Source of the DNA: Asaia bogorensis
GTDB taxonomy: Bacteria; Pseudomonadota; Alphaproteobacteria; Acetobacterales; Acetobacteraceae
DNA length: 62,965 nt
Reading direction: 5' to 3'
Assembly (NCBI GenBank): GCA_945873195.1
Contig: CAMCDA010000005.1
Location: 1 to 62,965 of the forward strand
The notes under the pieces were generated by a model that saw only the letters and a list, made by a program, of their open reading frames with translations, had not been told where the DNA came from and did no database searches. The position numbers were made by a program, and so were the translations under genes. This document shows positions 49,510 to 57,834 of this stretch, one piece after another (the stretch's first letter is position 1; the number at the start of each line of letters is the position of its first letter).

Positions 49510-49695
49510 GCCGCCCATCGAGCAATTGCATTGCATCAGCTCGGTGGGCAGCGGGACCGCGCCGCGGGCGCGTTGCCACAAAGCCTCGAAATCCTTCTCC
49601 GACACACCGTCGCTGTGCATCATCATGCGGATCAGGGGGTCGGCCAGCATGCCGTCCAGCGTGAGTGGTTCAATCCCATTCATGCACATTCGCAT
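49507..49695 (-). CDS. Small cysteine-containing hypothetical protein
   Basis: This is a frame of about 62 residues, with several ATG codons near the start (49695, 49689 and 49683) and GGAAAGGG upstream. The body MLADPLIRMMMHSDGVSEKDFEAL is split here as MLADPLIRMMMHSDG near residues 16-30 and VSEKDFEALWQRA. The end is MQCNCSMGG, with two cysteines. No family is recognised with certainty. The TAG stop lies in the end of the miniature element, so the original C-terminus may have been replaced by the insertion. Confidence 0.55.
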   Translation of the reverse strand: MRMCMNGIEPLTLDGMLADPLIRMMMHSDGVSEKDFEALWQRARGAVPLPTELMQCNCSMGG

Positions 49696-49834
49696 CACCC
49701 TTTCCGTTGCGGCGCCGCCATCCCGGCTGCCCCGTTTAGAGAGGGTCGAGGTTAATTATGTCTTAACGGTGCCCGAAGATTGGCGAACCTGGCGAATGCG
49801 GTAACTATTTCATGAAGATGGAGTCATCTTCCGG

Positions 49835-50209
49835 CTACCCCTCGATCCGATTCACGATTCGCGTGGGTGAGGCATGGATGCCCACGATCCGCAGCACCGT
49901 CTCGCCGCCATTGCGGAAGACATGCGGCGCGCAGGCCGGCAGGACGATCATGTCGCCGGGGTCCAGGCGAGTCGGCGTGGCCTCCTGCCCTTCCAGCCAG
50001 GCTTCCATGGTGCCTTCCAGCACGAACAGGCATTCGACATAGGGATGCCAGTGCAACGGCGTGGCATAGCCGGGCTGGCAGGTCTGCACGCCGGTGAAGA
50101 CCGGCAGCCCGTCATCACCGGTCAATCGCTGGTAGTCCGCGAGCGGACCGAAGGACACCTTCTCGGCGTTGGCGAGGCGGATCACCCTGGCTTCAGCTTC
50201 TGGACGCAT
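49835..50209 (-). CDS. Cupin-domain protein
   Basis: The 124-residue protein is a single cupin barrel. Motif 1 is PLHWHPYVECLFVLEGTMEAW (here residues about 63-83, with HWH and the glutamate as metal ligands) and motif 2 is LDPGDMIVLPACAPHVF near 93-109. It is third in a leftward operon after the flavin monooxygenase and SDR genes, with a 59-base gap. Start at the ATG giving MRPEAEARV; an open frame upstream overlaps the SDR gene. It may modify or bind the product of the two upstream enzymes, but nothing specific is known. Confidence 0.87.
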   Translation of the reverse strand: MRPEAEARVIRLANAEKVSFGPLADYQRLTGDDGLPVFTGVQTCQPGYATPLHWHPYVECLFVLEGTMEAWLEGQEATPTRLDPGDMIVLPACAPHVFRNGGETVLRIVGIHASPTRIVNRIEG

Positions 50210-50268
50210 GGTTCCGTTCCTTTCCCTGTTCCGGGCATCCTCGGGCATGTCGGCCATTTCGACCAGCT

Positions 50269-51078
50269 TTACCCCGCCAGGAAGCCGCCATCGGCGCAGA
50301 GGATGTGCCCAACGATGTAGGCGGCTTCGTCGGAGAGCAGCCACGACACGGCCGCCGCCACTTCCTCCGGCCGGCCCATCCGGCGCAATGGTAGGCTCGC
50401 GGCCACCTGCGCCATGTCGGCGATGCCGGATGCGAGCATCATCTCCGTCACCACCCGCCCCGGAGCCACCGCGTTGATGCGGACCCCTTTCGGCGCATAT
50501 TCCATCGCGGCCGAACGCGTCAGGCTGATGGCCGCCGCCTTGGACGCGGAGTAGAGCGACAGCCCGACATTGGGGTTGCGGACGCCGCTGACGCTCGTGT
50601 TGTTGACGATCGCGCCGCCGCCCGTGACCAGCATGGCGCGGATTTCGTACCGCAGACAGTGCAGGAGCGCCCTGACATTGCTGTCGAACACCCGCGCATA
50701 AGTAGCGTCGTCCGTGTCCGCCAGCGGCGTCCGCCGCTCCTGAAAGCCCGCGTTGTTGAAGGCCAGGTCCAGGCGGCCAAAGCGCGCCACCACGCCGGCG
50801 ACCATGGCCTCGACCTCGGCCTGCTGCGTGACGTCAGCGACGACGGCCAGCGCCTCCACGCCCAGCGCGCGGGCCTCCGCGGCAACCGCTTCCGCCGGAG
50901 CGCGTCGGCGGCCCGCCACCACGACGGCCCGCGCGCCCTCGGCCGCGAAACGCAAGGCCGCGGCGCGACCGATCCCGGTGCCGCCACCGGTCACAAGACA
51001 GACCTTGCCGGCCTGCCGGCCGGACACACGCAAGGCCGGCGGGGGACCGGCGAGCGGGGCGATCCTGGATTCTTCCAT
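50269..51078 (-). CDS. Short-chain dehydrogenase/reductase (SDR)
   Basis: This 269-residue classical SDR has the cofactor motif LVTGGGTGIGRAAALRF near residues 28-44, NNAG near 108, the active-site serine in VNNTSVSG, and YSASK with the catalytic Tyr/Lys near 177-181. The C-terminus (GHILCADGGFLAG) is typical. GGGAG six bases before the ATG fixes the start. It is the middle gene of an operon with the flavin monooxygenase and a cupin. A ketone or alcohol made by the monooxygenase step may be its substrate. Confidence 0.93.
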   Translation of the reverse strand: MEESRIAPLAGPPPALRVSGRQAGKVCLVTGGGTGIGRAAALRFAAEGARAVVVAGRRRAPAEAVAAEARALGVEALAVVADVTQQAEVEAMVAGVVARFGRLDLAFNNAGFQERRTPLADTDDATYARVFDSNVRALLHCLRYEIRAMLVTGGGAIVNNTSVSGVRNPNVGLSLYSASKAAAISLTRSAAMEYAPKGVRINAVAPGRVVTEMMLASGIADMAQVAASLPLRRMGRPEEVAAAVSWLLSDEAAYIVGHILCADGGFLAG

Positions 51079-51120
51079 CAAGCGCTCCCGACTCTCGCGG
51101 GCCGTCCCGCCGTGTTGTTG

Positions 51121-52914
51121 CTACAGCGGGCCGAGCTTCCCGAGTTCCATCGCCTTGATCTGCAAGGCGAGGTACTTCGAGTTGATCCGGCATTGCGCCA
51201 GGCCACCGGCGATGAACCACAGGCCTTCCTGCGGCGTGCGCTTGAACATGTTGTTCAGTTCGCCATCCTCGCCGAGGCCCCAGACCGGGCCGATCCGCTC
51301 CGCCACTTCCTCACCAAGGGCTCTGCGGACCAGTTCCTTTTGCGGGAAGTAGCCGGTCGCTAGAACCAGCACGTCGGCCGGAACCGTCGATCCATCCGTC
51401 AGGAGCACGCCGTCGGCGGCGAAACGTTCGATCCGGTCATACTGCAACAGGCCGAGTTCGCCCTTGATCATCAGGTCGGAGCTGCCGGCATCCAGGTTGT
51501 ATCCACCACCGCGGCGGAAATACTTCATCTGATGGCCGGTCTCGTCCTCTCCGATATCGAATTTGAAGCCGATACCCTTGAGGCCGTCGATCATCTCCTT
51601 GTCGAGTTCCATCATCCGCTGCGTCACCGCCTTGTAGGCCTTGGTGATCAGCGTCGGCGTCGCGGAGGACACAATCAGGTCGCAGTCGGCCAGCGGTGGG
51701 CCTTCATCCCAGATGGCTTCATTCAGGCGGGCGCTGGGGTTGATCGACACGACCGTGGTGGAGCCACGCTGGATCAGCGTCGTGTCCACGCCGTGGCTGT
51801 GCAGGTCGAGCGCGATGTCGTTCGCGCTGCTGCCGGTGCCCATGATGAGCGCCTTCTTGCCGGTCCAGCCCGCGCCGCTGTCGAAGCCCTCGGAATGGAC
51901 GACCTCTCCCTTGAAGTCCTCCAGGCCCGGCAGTTCCGGGATGTAGGGATAGCTGCTGACGCCGTTGGCGAAGACGATATGGCGGGGCTTCACGACCCGT
52001 TCAGTCCCGTCGGCATGCTTGAGCTTGGCCGTCCAGGTCTTGGTCTTTTCGTCCCACGTGCCGGCAACGAACTCGGTGTTCGTCCAGCAGTTGATTTCCA
52101 TGGCGTCGGCATAGAACTCGAACCAGTTCCCGAGCATGTCCTTCGGAATGTATTTCGGCCAGGTCGGCGGAAATTCCATGTAGGGCAGGTGGTTGAGGTG
52201 GATCGAGTTATGCAGCGCGAGCGAATGGTACCGCTTGCGCCAGCTGTCGCCGATGCGCGGCCACTTCTCAACCAGCAGCGTGTCGACGCCGATCTGGTTA
52301 AGCCGAGCGGCGATGGACAGGCCGGCTTGGGCGCCGCCGACGACGAGAACGGTCGGTTCGCGATCGGCATAGGCGGCGGCCTTGCGGCGCACGTCCACCC
52401 AGTTGTCACCACCGAAATTGCGCGAGTAGGCGGAGCCGGTGGGCCGATTGTCGCCGACCTTCTCCTCGTGGCCGGTCAGTTCCTCCAGCGCGGTGGACAG
52501 CAGCCAGGCCTTCATCTCCTCGCTGCCATCGGAGGCCGGTGACAGTCGAATGATGCCGTCACCGAGCCCGTCCGTGGTGTGGAACTCGAAGATCGCCTCG
52601 ATGCATTCGATGCCGAGGCGACGGACATGGCGGGGCGGCTTGCGTCCGGCCGGCAGATGAAATCCACGTGCGCCGGTGCGGGGCTGTTCAGCGGCGAGGC
52701 GCGCCGCGATGTTGTCCTGCCCCTCGACGGGTGTCAGGTTCCACGTGAAAGCCAGGACGTCGCGCCAGTGGCTGTCCTGATGGAACATGGCGGCGATTTT
52801 CTTCGTATCGCCCGACACCAGTGCCCTCTCGAACCCGGCGAGCCATCGCGCGGCCTCTCCCCGGGCCTGCTCCGCGAGCCGGAACGCCTGCAAGGATTGA
52901 TCGAAATCGTCCAT
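51121..52914 (-). CDS. Flavin-containing monooxygenase with N-terminal NTF2-like domain
   Basis: The 597-residue protein has an N-terminal alpha+beta domain of about 160 residues (ALVSGDTKKIAAMFHQDSHW is NTF2-like) fused to an FAD/NADPH monooxygenase. The FAD motif VVGGAQAGLSIAARL is near residues 184-198, the FMO-type signature FKGEVVHSEGF near 335-345, the NADPH motif MGTGSSANDIALDL near 355-368, and ATGYFP near the C-terminus. Such enzymes oxygenate nitrogen, sulfur or ketone groups. The start at 52914 follows GGAG by nine bases. An upstream ATG adds 18 residues. It leads the operon FMO-SDR-cupin. Confidence 0.9.
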   Translation of the reverse strand: MDDFDQSLQAFRLAEQARGEAARWLAGFERALVSGDTKKIAAMFHQDSHWRDVLAFTWNLTPVEGQDNIAARLAAEQPRTGARGFHLPAGRKPPRHVRRLGIECIEAIFEFHTTDGLGDGIIRLSPASDGSEEMKAWLLSTALEELTGHEEKVGDNRPTGSAYSRNFGGDNWVDVRRKAAAYADREPTVLVVGGAQAGLSIAARLNQIGVDTLLVEKWPRIGDSWRKRYHSLALHNSIHLNHLPYMEFPPTWPKYIPKDMLGNWFEFYADAMEINCWTNTEFVAGTWDEKTKTWTAKLKHADGTERVVKPRHIVFANGVSSYPYIPELPGLEDFKGEVVHSEGFDSGAGWTGKKALIMGTGSSANDIALDLHSHGVDTTLIQRGSTTVVSINPSARLNEAIWDEGPPLADCDLIVSSATPTLITKAYKAVTQRMMELDKEMIDGLKGIGFKFDIGEDETGHQMKYFRRGGGYNLDAGSSDLMIKGELGLLQYDRIERFAADGVLLTDGSTVPADVLVLATGYFPQKELVRRALGEEVAERIGPVWGLGEDGELNNMFKRTPQEGLWFIAGGLAQCRINSKYLALQIKAMELGKLGPL

Positions 52915-53037
52915 GTTAAATGTCTCCGCTTGGCGTTGCTCCTTTTGATTTATAGTCAGGCTGGGCATGATGAGTCCATTCGCACGGCCCGGCGGTACCC
53001 CGCTTCACCGGTGACGTTCGGTCGATGCTAATTCGTC

Positions 53038-53061
53038 ATGGTCGGGCCTTGACCCGACCAT
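53038..53061. repeat. REP-like palindrome
   Basis: ATGGTCGGG and CCCGACCAT are perfect 9-base arms around CCTTGA. A second, related palindrome lies 60 bases to the right. Both are in the gap between the monooxygenase start and the leftward cysteine-rich gene. Confidence 0.75.
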
Positions 53062-53120
53062 CGCCAAGCAGACTGACGTTTGAAATGACCCACATTGGCA
53101 CCGCCGGGAATCCCTGGCGA

Positions 53121-53141
53121 TGGTCGGGTCGAGCCCGACCA
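53121..53141. repeat. REP-like palindrome
   Basis: TGGTCGGG and CCCGACCA surround TCGAG. The flanks CCTGGCGA and GGACG match those of the copy at 2781-2804. Confidence 0.75.
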
Positions 53142-53193
53142 GGACGCTTATGGCCGGTCCGTGCCACAACGATGTTTGCTGGCCCTCGCCCAC

Positions 53194-53757
53194 CTACGGC
53201 ATCAGAACCGGCGACGTCCGCATCTTGGTGCCCTCGCCTGCGATCACAACCGCGGGTGTCGTGACATCCCCACCCTGCACAAACGCCTCAAGCCCGGCGC
53301 AGAAATAGCGGTTGCACACGTCGGAGCGCAGCGCGCGGGTCAGCGTGCAGCCCTCCTTGCCGTGAAACACGCAGGAGCCGCCATAGCCGACCTTCGGCAC
53401 ACGTTCGACATATAGGAGTAGCACGGCGCGGGCATGCAGGTCCGGCCTGTCCTCCCGCACGCGGGCCATCGTCTGTTCATCCAGATAGGCGTGATCGCCG
53501 CCGCCCTTGCAGCACCAGCCCTTGCACATCGTGCAAGCGGTCTGTGCGACCTGCGCGGCAAAGCCCTCGGGTTCCGGTGGTGGCGGCGCCCGTTCGGCGT
53601 CCCGCATCGTCCGCAATGCCCGCAACGCCGCGATAAGATGCTTCCGAAGCCGACGCCCACGCTCGGGCGAGGTCGGGGCCAGTGTCTTCTCGCTGCGTGG
53701 CACCATCACCGGCTGGCTGCCGTCGTCAGCGATGGCCTCCAGATTGTGTCGCCGCAT
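53194..53757 (-). CDS. Cysteine-rich protein, YkgJ-like metal-binding family
   Basis: This 187-residue protein has a charged N-terminal third and then a cysteine cluster, CTMCKGWCCKGGGDHAY (residues about 77-93). Spaced cysteines follow in SCVFHGKEGCTL (near 129-140) and SDVCNRYFCAG near 148-158. The C-x2-C-x3-CC plus CxxxxxC pattern resembles the CxxCxxCC (YkgJ) family, thought to bind zinc or iron-sulfur. No partner gene is obvious. It lies between REP-like repeats and a VOC-family gene on the same strand. Confidence 0.65.
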   Translation of the reverse strand: MRRHNLEAIADDGSQPVMVPRSEKTLAPTSPERGRRLRKHLIAALRALRTMRDAERAPPPPEPEGFAAQVAQTACTMCKGWCCKGGGDHAYLDEQTMARVREDRPDLHARAVLLLYVERVPKVGYGGSCVFHGKEGCTLTRALRSDVCNRYFCAGLEAFVQGGDVTTPAVVIAGEGTKMRTSPVLMP

Positions 53758-53865
53758 GGGGGTTTCCGCCCGATCGATACGGGCGCGCTTCAGTTGCGCC
53801 CCAACGCGCGCGATCTCCCACCCGCCGAGAACCTGGCAGGTGGGACATACGCATTTAGCGCTTGT

Positions 53866-54240
53866 TCAGGCGGCGGGAGCGCGATGCAGCGCGCACAGCT
53901 TATTGCCGTCGGGATCACGCAGATACGCGAGGTACATGGAGCCGCGCGGCCCCGGCGGATCCTCGATCGCGGTGCCGCCATTCGCGACACCGGCCTTGTG
54001 CCAGGCATCGGCCTGCGCCGGGCTCGTCATGGACATGCCGATCGTGCCGCCGTTGGAATGCGTGGCCGGCTGGCCGTCGATGGGCTTGGTGACCAGGAAC
54101 AAGCCGCCGTTATGCGCGTAGATCAGTCGGCCCTTGGCGTCCTGCACGCCGGGCTTCCCGCCCATCGCGCTGAACAGAGCGTCGTAGAACTTCTTCGACC
54201 GATCGATATCATTGCTGCCGATCATGATATGGCTGAACAT
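53866..54240 (-). CDS. VOC-superfamily (glyoxalase/bleomycin resistance-like) protein
   Basis: The 124-residue protein has the paired beta-alpha-beta units of the VOC fold: MFSHIMIGSNDIDRSKKFY at the N-terminus and YLRDPDGNKLCALH near 106-119, the common end of one-domain members. Metal-binding histidine and glutamate positions are not all clear, so enzymatic activity is unsure; dioxygenase, isomerase and binding roles exist in the family. A GAGGAAA-type site precedes the ATG. It is part of a leftward series of small redox and hydrolase genes. Confidence 0.88.
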   Translation of the reverse strand: MFSHIMIGSNDIDRSKKFYDALFSAMGGKPGVQDAKGRLIYAHNGGLFLVTKPIDGQPATHSNGGTIGMSMTSPAQADAWHKAGVANGGTAIEDPPGPRGSMYLAYLRDPDGNKLCALHRAPAA

Positions 54241-54355
54241 TCGGTTTCCTCTTCGCCAAATTCACACGAGGCCACTGCCGCCGCTCCGCGACCAGACCAC
54301 GGATCGCGGGCGGCGAAAAGAGCCACCCTCTTCGTCCCACCGCAACTGGCGGCGC

Positions 54356-54910
54356 CTATCCCGCCTTCAGCAGGCGCGCCGCCCAGTCGCCAACCGCGTC
54401 GCCACTGCTCATGTCGGCCTGCACCACGCCATCAACCATGAAGGTCGGAGACACGTGGATCCCGTTCTGACGGGCATATCGGCAGTGCCATTTGATCTCT
54501 CGGTCGAGATCGGGAGTCCCGAAGGCCTCGGCGAGGGGCACGCCGCTGTAGCCTTCCATTCGCGCAATGATCCCATGGGGCGTGACGTCCATGTTGGGGC
54601 CACGGCAATGGCGCTCGAACTCGAATTCCTCGCGATGCGCCGCCACCGCCGCCATGACCGCCTTCGCCGCCTCCTTGCCGCCCGGAAGGGTGGAAGCCGC
54701 CAGGATGCCCCGCACGATCACGCCTGAATACATGTGCCAAGGCTGTGACTGGAGGCGCAGCTTGATGGTGATGCGGTCGCCGCCCGCCTGCGCCAGCAGG
54801 TCATCGAGCTTGCCGAACGCCTTCACGGAATACGGGCAGGTGGGTTCCAGAAACATCTCGAACACCCGAGGCCCCTGGCCCCAGGTGAGAGGATCAGCGC
54901 GCCATGTCAT
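54356..54910 (-). CDS. DsbA-like thioredoxin-fold protein
   Basis: This 184-residue thioredoxin-fold protein has EPTCPYSVKAFGKL near residues 24-37. CPYS keeps only the first active-site cysteine of CxxC, so it is more like the one-cysteine 2-hydroxychromene isomerase or glutathione-dependent relatives than a disulfide oxidase. No signal peptide is seen, so it is cytoplasmic. A cis-proline segment, VSPTFMVDG, near 154-162 is typical of the fold. TTG at 54919 and ATG at 54910 are both possible starts. AAGGGG lies slightly far from the ATG. It follows the DUF6295 gene by 75 bases. Confidence 0.85.
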   Translation of the reverse strand: MTWRADPLTWGQGPRVFEMFLEPTCPYSVKAFGKLDDLLAQAGGDRITIKLRLQSQPWHMYSGVIVRGILAASTLPGGKEAAKAVMAAVAAHREEFEFERHCRGPNMDVTPHGIIARMEGYSGVPLAEAFGTPDLDREIKWHCRYARQNGIHVSPTFMVDGVVQADMSSGDAVGDWAARLLKAG

Positions 54911-54984
54911 TTGCTTCAAGTGCCCCTTAATCGGCCGATCCAGACAGACCTTGGGGAGAGCGTCAAACGCTCTCCCCCTTCGGT

Positions 54985-55290
54985 CTACGCCGCGCGAACC
55001 AGGCTCAGCACGGCGCCCTTGCCCCGCACCTCCGCCTCCTCATGGTCCGCCGCCGCAATCGCCCGGTCGAGCGCGGCTCGCAGTTCCTTCGCGCTCTCCA
55101 GGGTCAACTCGATCCCGGCCCGCGCCTCAGGGCCCAGGTCGGTGTTGAGGAAGTCGAGCGTGATGACATCGCCCAACGGCGCATGGCGCGCGTGGTCATA
55201 GGCGACCACCGACCGCGTGAGCGGGAACCATGAGTCCCCGCGCTTCGCCATGCCTTCCGCCTGCGCGATCTCGATGATCGACGTGCACAT
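54985..55290 (-). CDS. DUF6295 family protein
   Basis: The 101-residue protein begins MCTSIIEIAQAEGMAKRGDSWFPLTR in the family style, followed by VVAYDHARHAPLGDVITLDF near residues 28-47 and GIELTLESAKELRAALD near 59-75. The function is unknown. The cysteine at position 2 and DH in YDHARHAP are the conserved features. AGGAG eight bases before the ATG decides the start. It follows the dienelactone-hydrolase gene by 11 bases, so they are co-transcribed; similar pairs are seen in other genomes, to my recollection. Confidence 0.75.
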   Translation of the reverse strand: MCTSIIEIAQAEGMAKRGDSWFPLTRSVVAYDHARHAPLGDVITLDFLNTDLGPEARAGIELTLESAKELRAALDRAIAAADHEEAEVRGKGAVLSLVRAA

Positions 55291-55301
55291 CGGCGGGTCT
55301 C

Positions 55302-56060
55302 CTACTTCGCCAGATACTTGCCGAAGAAGGCGAATATCTTGCTCCACCCGTCCATCGCCTGTTCCGGCCGGTAGAGCGGGCGGTGCCAGTAGAAGAAGCC
55401 ATGGCCCGCGCCGTCATAACGATGGAACTCGTAGTTCTTGCCATGCTTCTTGAGCTCGGCTTCGTGCTGGTTCACCTGCTCCGGGCTCGGCGCGCGATCG
55501 TCATTGCCGAACAGGCCGAGGATCGGACAGCTGAGGTCCTTCGTCATGTCGATCGGCGCGACAGGCTTCTTGTCATTGAGTTCCGTCGGGCCCATCACGA
55601 CGCCGCCGCCCCACTGGTCAATGACGGCGTCGACGTCCTTCCTCTGGGAGGCATAGATAACGGCGTGCCGGCCGCCCGAGCAGGAGCCGATCAGACCGAC
55701 CTTGCCGTTGTTCTCCGGCTGCGCGCGCATCCACTTCACGGCCGCTTCGGTCTCACCGACCATCTGGGCGTCGGAGATGCCACCGTCGGCGCGCACCTTC
55801 GCCGCCACGTCGTCGGGGTTGCCGTCGCTGCCGCCGCCCTCACGCTCATACAGATTGGCGCAAATCGCGATGTAGCCGTGGTGCGCGAACCGGCGTGTCG
55901 TCTCGATGTACAGCTCGCTCCAGCCCGGCAGGTGATGGATCAGCACGACGCCCGGGAAGGGGCCGGGGCCGGATGGCTTCGCCACATAGGCGGTGATCGG
56001 GGTGCCGCCGTGGCCTTGGATGGTCACGTTCTCGCAGGTCATGCCTCGGTAGAATGACAT
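55302..56060 (-). CDS. Dienelactone hydrolase-family protein
   Basis: This 252-residue alpha/beta hydrolase has a cysteine nucleophile: IGSCSGGRHAV (Cys near residue 129). The acid is in GNDDRAPSPEQ near 188-198 and the histidine in GAGHGFF near 221-227. The family opens lactone rings in chloroaromatic degradation and hydrolyses other esters. GGAGGAAG five bases before the ATG fixes the start. It leads a leftward series with DUF6295 and the thioredoxin-fold gene. No ring-cleavage dioxygenase is near, so the substrate is unknown. Confidence 0.92.
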   Translation of the reverse strand: MSFYRGMTCENVTIQGHGGTPITAYVAKPSGPGPFPGVVLIHHLPGWSELYIETTRRFAHHGYIAICANLYEREGGGSDGNPDDVAAKVRADGGISDAQMVGETEAAVKWMRAQPENNGKVGLIGSCSGGRHAVIYASQRKDVDAVIDQWGGGVVMGPTELNDKKPVAPIDMTKDLSCPILGLFGNDDRAPSPEQVNQHEAELKKHGKNYEFHRYDGAGHGFFYWHRPLYRPEQAMDGWSKIFAFFGKYLAK

Positions 56061-56304
56061 CGAACTTCCTCCATGAACTTGGGTCGTGGGCCTCCGGCGG
56101 GCGGGCGGCGGACCGCGCCCTTACGAGGCGGGGGACCGGTTTACCGCCAGAGGGCGTCGCCCGGCCAGTATTCGACGATCGCATTCCGCGCGCAACAAGG
56201 GGCCGGCACGATAGCACTTTTCCCACGGAGACAGTCGTGCCAACGATAGACCCCGACAGACCGTTGCCACGCGCGGTCTTCCCAACAATGGGGGAGTTGA
56301 CGTC

Positions 56305-56886
56305 GTGCCCGCTGATCGACCCAAGACCTACAGTGCCGGCGCCCGCCATTTCCATTGGTGGACGTTCGCGTTCGTTGCGATCCAGTTCATCCTCGGCTTC
56401 GCGATGCTGGTGCGCGCATCCTGGTTGGATATCTGGGATTTCCTGACCAACACGCTCTACAGCGCCCACAAGCTGCTGGGCATGATCATCCTTCTCCTCG
56501 TCATCGCTCGGCTGTTCTACCGGCTCCGGCGGGGCGCTCCGGATGATGAGCCCAGCCTGGAGCCGTGGCAGAAGATCATCAGCCACCTGACCCATTGGGC
56601 CATCTACGCGTTGCTGATCCTGGTTCCGGTCATCGGCTGGTTCGGCGTGCAGCTTTATCCGGCCCTGGATGTCTTCGGCCTGTTCTCACTGCCCGCCGTC
56701 GTGCCTCCCAACCAGGCCACGAGCGCCTGGGTGTTGTGGCTGCACAGCATCACGGCGTTCGCGCTGGCGTTCCTGCTGGTCATGCATGTGGGCGCGGCGC
56801 TGTTCCACCATTTCATCCGCAAGGATGGGGTGCTGGCGCGGATGGTGCCCTGGCTAGGCGGCCCCGATAGGCCACCCGGCGGGTAA
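56305..56886 (+). CDS. Cytochrome b561-type membrane protein
   Basis: The 193-residue protein has four transmembrane helices with histidines on helices 1, 2 and 4: GARHFHWWTFAFVAIQF near residues 12-28, LYSAHKLLGMIILLLV near 50-65, SHLTHWAIYALLIL and LVMHVGAALFHHF near 157-169. These bind two b-type hemes; the family moves electrons from quinol or outside donors. It begins with GTG, preceded by GGGGGAG at good distance. Its 3' end overlaps the convergent methyltransferase gene by 33 bases. Superoxide:quinone oxidoreductase (CybB) is the nearest known role. Confidence 0.9.
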   Translation: MPADRPKTYSAGARHFHWWTFAFVAIQFILGFAMLVRASWLDIWDFLTNTLYSAHKLLGMIILLLVIARLFYRLRRGAPDDEPSLEPWQKIISHLTHWAIYALLILVPVIGWFGVQLYPALDVFGLFSLPAVVPPNQATSAWVLWLHSITAFALAFLLVMHVGAALFHHFIRKDGVLARMVPWLGGPDRPPGG

Positions 56887-57708
56887 CGCCAGGATATCCT
56901 CGTGCCCCACACGCGCGGCATCGCGGCGGACACCCCGCCAAGCCGCGATCCCGTCGGCGGTCAGGGCGCCGGCTTCGACGACGGCCGAGGCAATGCCCTC
57001 GGCCAGCTGATCCATCAGGTCACGATCATCCGGGCCGAGGACCCAGGGGCTGTCGCCAACCGCGGTGACATATCCCACCGCATCAAAGGCCCGCCGCAGC
57101 AAGGCCGGCGCCCCGGGTCCCGTGGCGGGGCCAAACCCCTTGTCGCCCGTCTGATGCGCGTTGAAGGCCTGGCACACACGCTCATCAAATGCGGAGGCCG
57201 GCGCCCAATCCTGGATGCCGTCATAGGTCAGCACGGTATGGAAAGCCGCTTGGCGATGCACGACCGCGGACACGAACCGGTCGATGAAGGCCGCGGATAC
57301 CAGGTCAAAGAAGGCCGACGCCGTCACCAGGTGGGGTCCCGACACCAGCGCTCCGCCAGGGTCCGCCGAGAGGTCGGCATGCTGGAACCGCACCCGGATC
57401 GTCTTGCCATCCTTCCGCATCACCAACCCGTCCGGCCCCTGCCGGACCTCATCCGCCCAGGCCCCGAGGATGCCAGGCGCCGCACCCAGCAGCGCTGGGT
57501 CGTTGTCGAGCAAAATCCAGTCCTGATCCCCGCCCAGCAGAGGCGCCGTCGCGCGCAGATTGGCGCCCGTGCCGCAGCCGATATCGACCACGCGTACCGC
57601 GCGAACACCCAAGAACGCCCTCCGTACGGCTTCGGCCACGGTCGCGCTACGGGAACGGCGATCAACAGGCTCCCGCAATCTTAGCCATTCGGTGGAGAAA
57701 TCACCCAT
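56854..57708 (-). CDS. Class I SAM-dependent methyltransferase-like protein
   Basis: The 284-residue protein has the donor-binding motif VVDIGCGTGANLRATAPLL near residues 40-58, then WILLDNDPALL near 64-74 as motif II, and GPHLVTASAFFDLVSA as motif IV. The target is unknown. An N-terminal segment (EWLRLREPVDRRSRS) and a C-terminal accessory part surround the core. It starts at ATG with only a weak ribosome-binding site, next to the divergent membrane-protein gene. The last 33 bases are shared with the cytochrome gene on the other strand. Confidence 0.88.
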   Translation of the reverse strand: MGDFSTEWLRLREPVDRRSRSATVAEAVRRAFLGVRAVRVVDIGCGTGANLRATAPLLGGDQDWILLDNDPALLGAAPGILGAWADEVRQGPDGLVMRKDGKTIRVRFQHADLSADPGGALVSGPHLVTASAFFDLVSAAFIDRFVSAVVHRQAAFHTVLTYDGIQDWAPASAFDERVCQAFNAHQTGDKGFGPATGPGAPALLRRAFDAVGYVTAVGDSPWVLGPDDRDLMDQLAEGIASAVVEAGALTADGIAAWRGVRRDAARVGHEDILALPAGWPIGAA

Positions 57709-57759
57709 GGGGGAGGGCCGGATGGACGGCGCGCGTTCCGGTCATGGGGAGGATCCAAT

Positions 57760-57834
57760 ATGCAAAGCCAGCCACGTCCCGTAACGTACCGCGCCATGAG
57801 CACGCAACTTCCTTGCCGGCGCCTGGGATCGTGA
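57760..57834 (+). CDS. Possible 24-residue leader ORF
   Basis: GGGGAGG lies seven bases before this ATG, the best ribosome-binding site in the region. The frame (MQSQPRPVTYRAM...) ends with a TGA that overlaps a GTG start of the membrane-protein gene as GTGA. That arrangement suggests translational coupling. The peptide itself has no recognisable role. Confidence 0.4.
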   Translation: MQSQPRPVTYRAMSTQLPCRRLGS

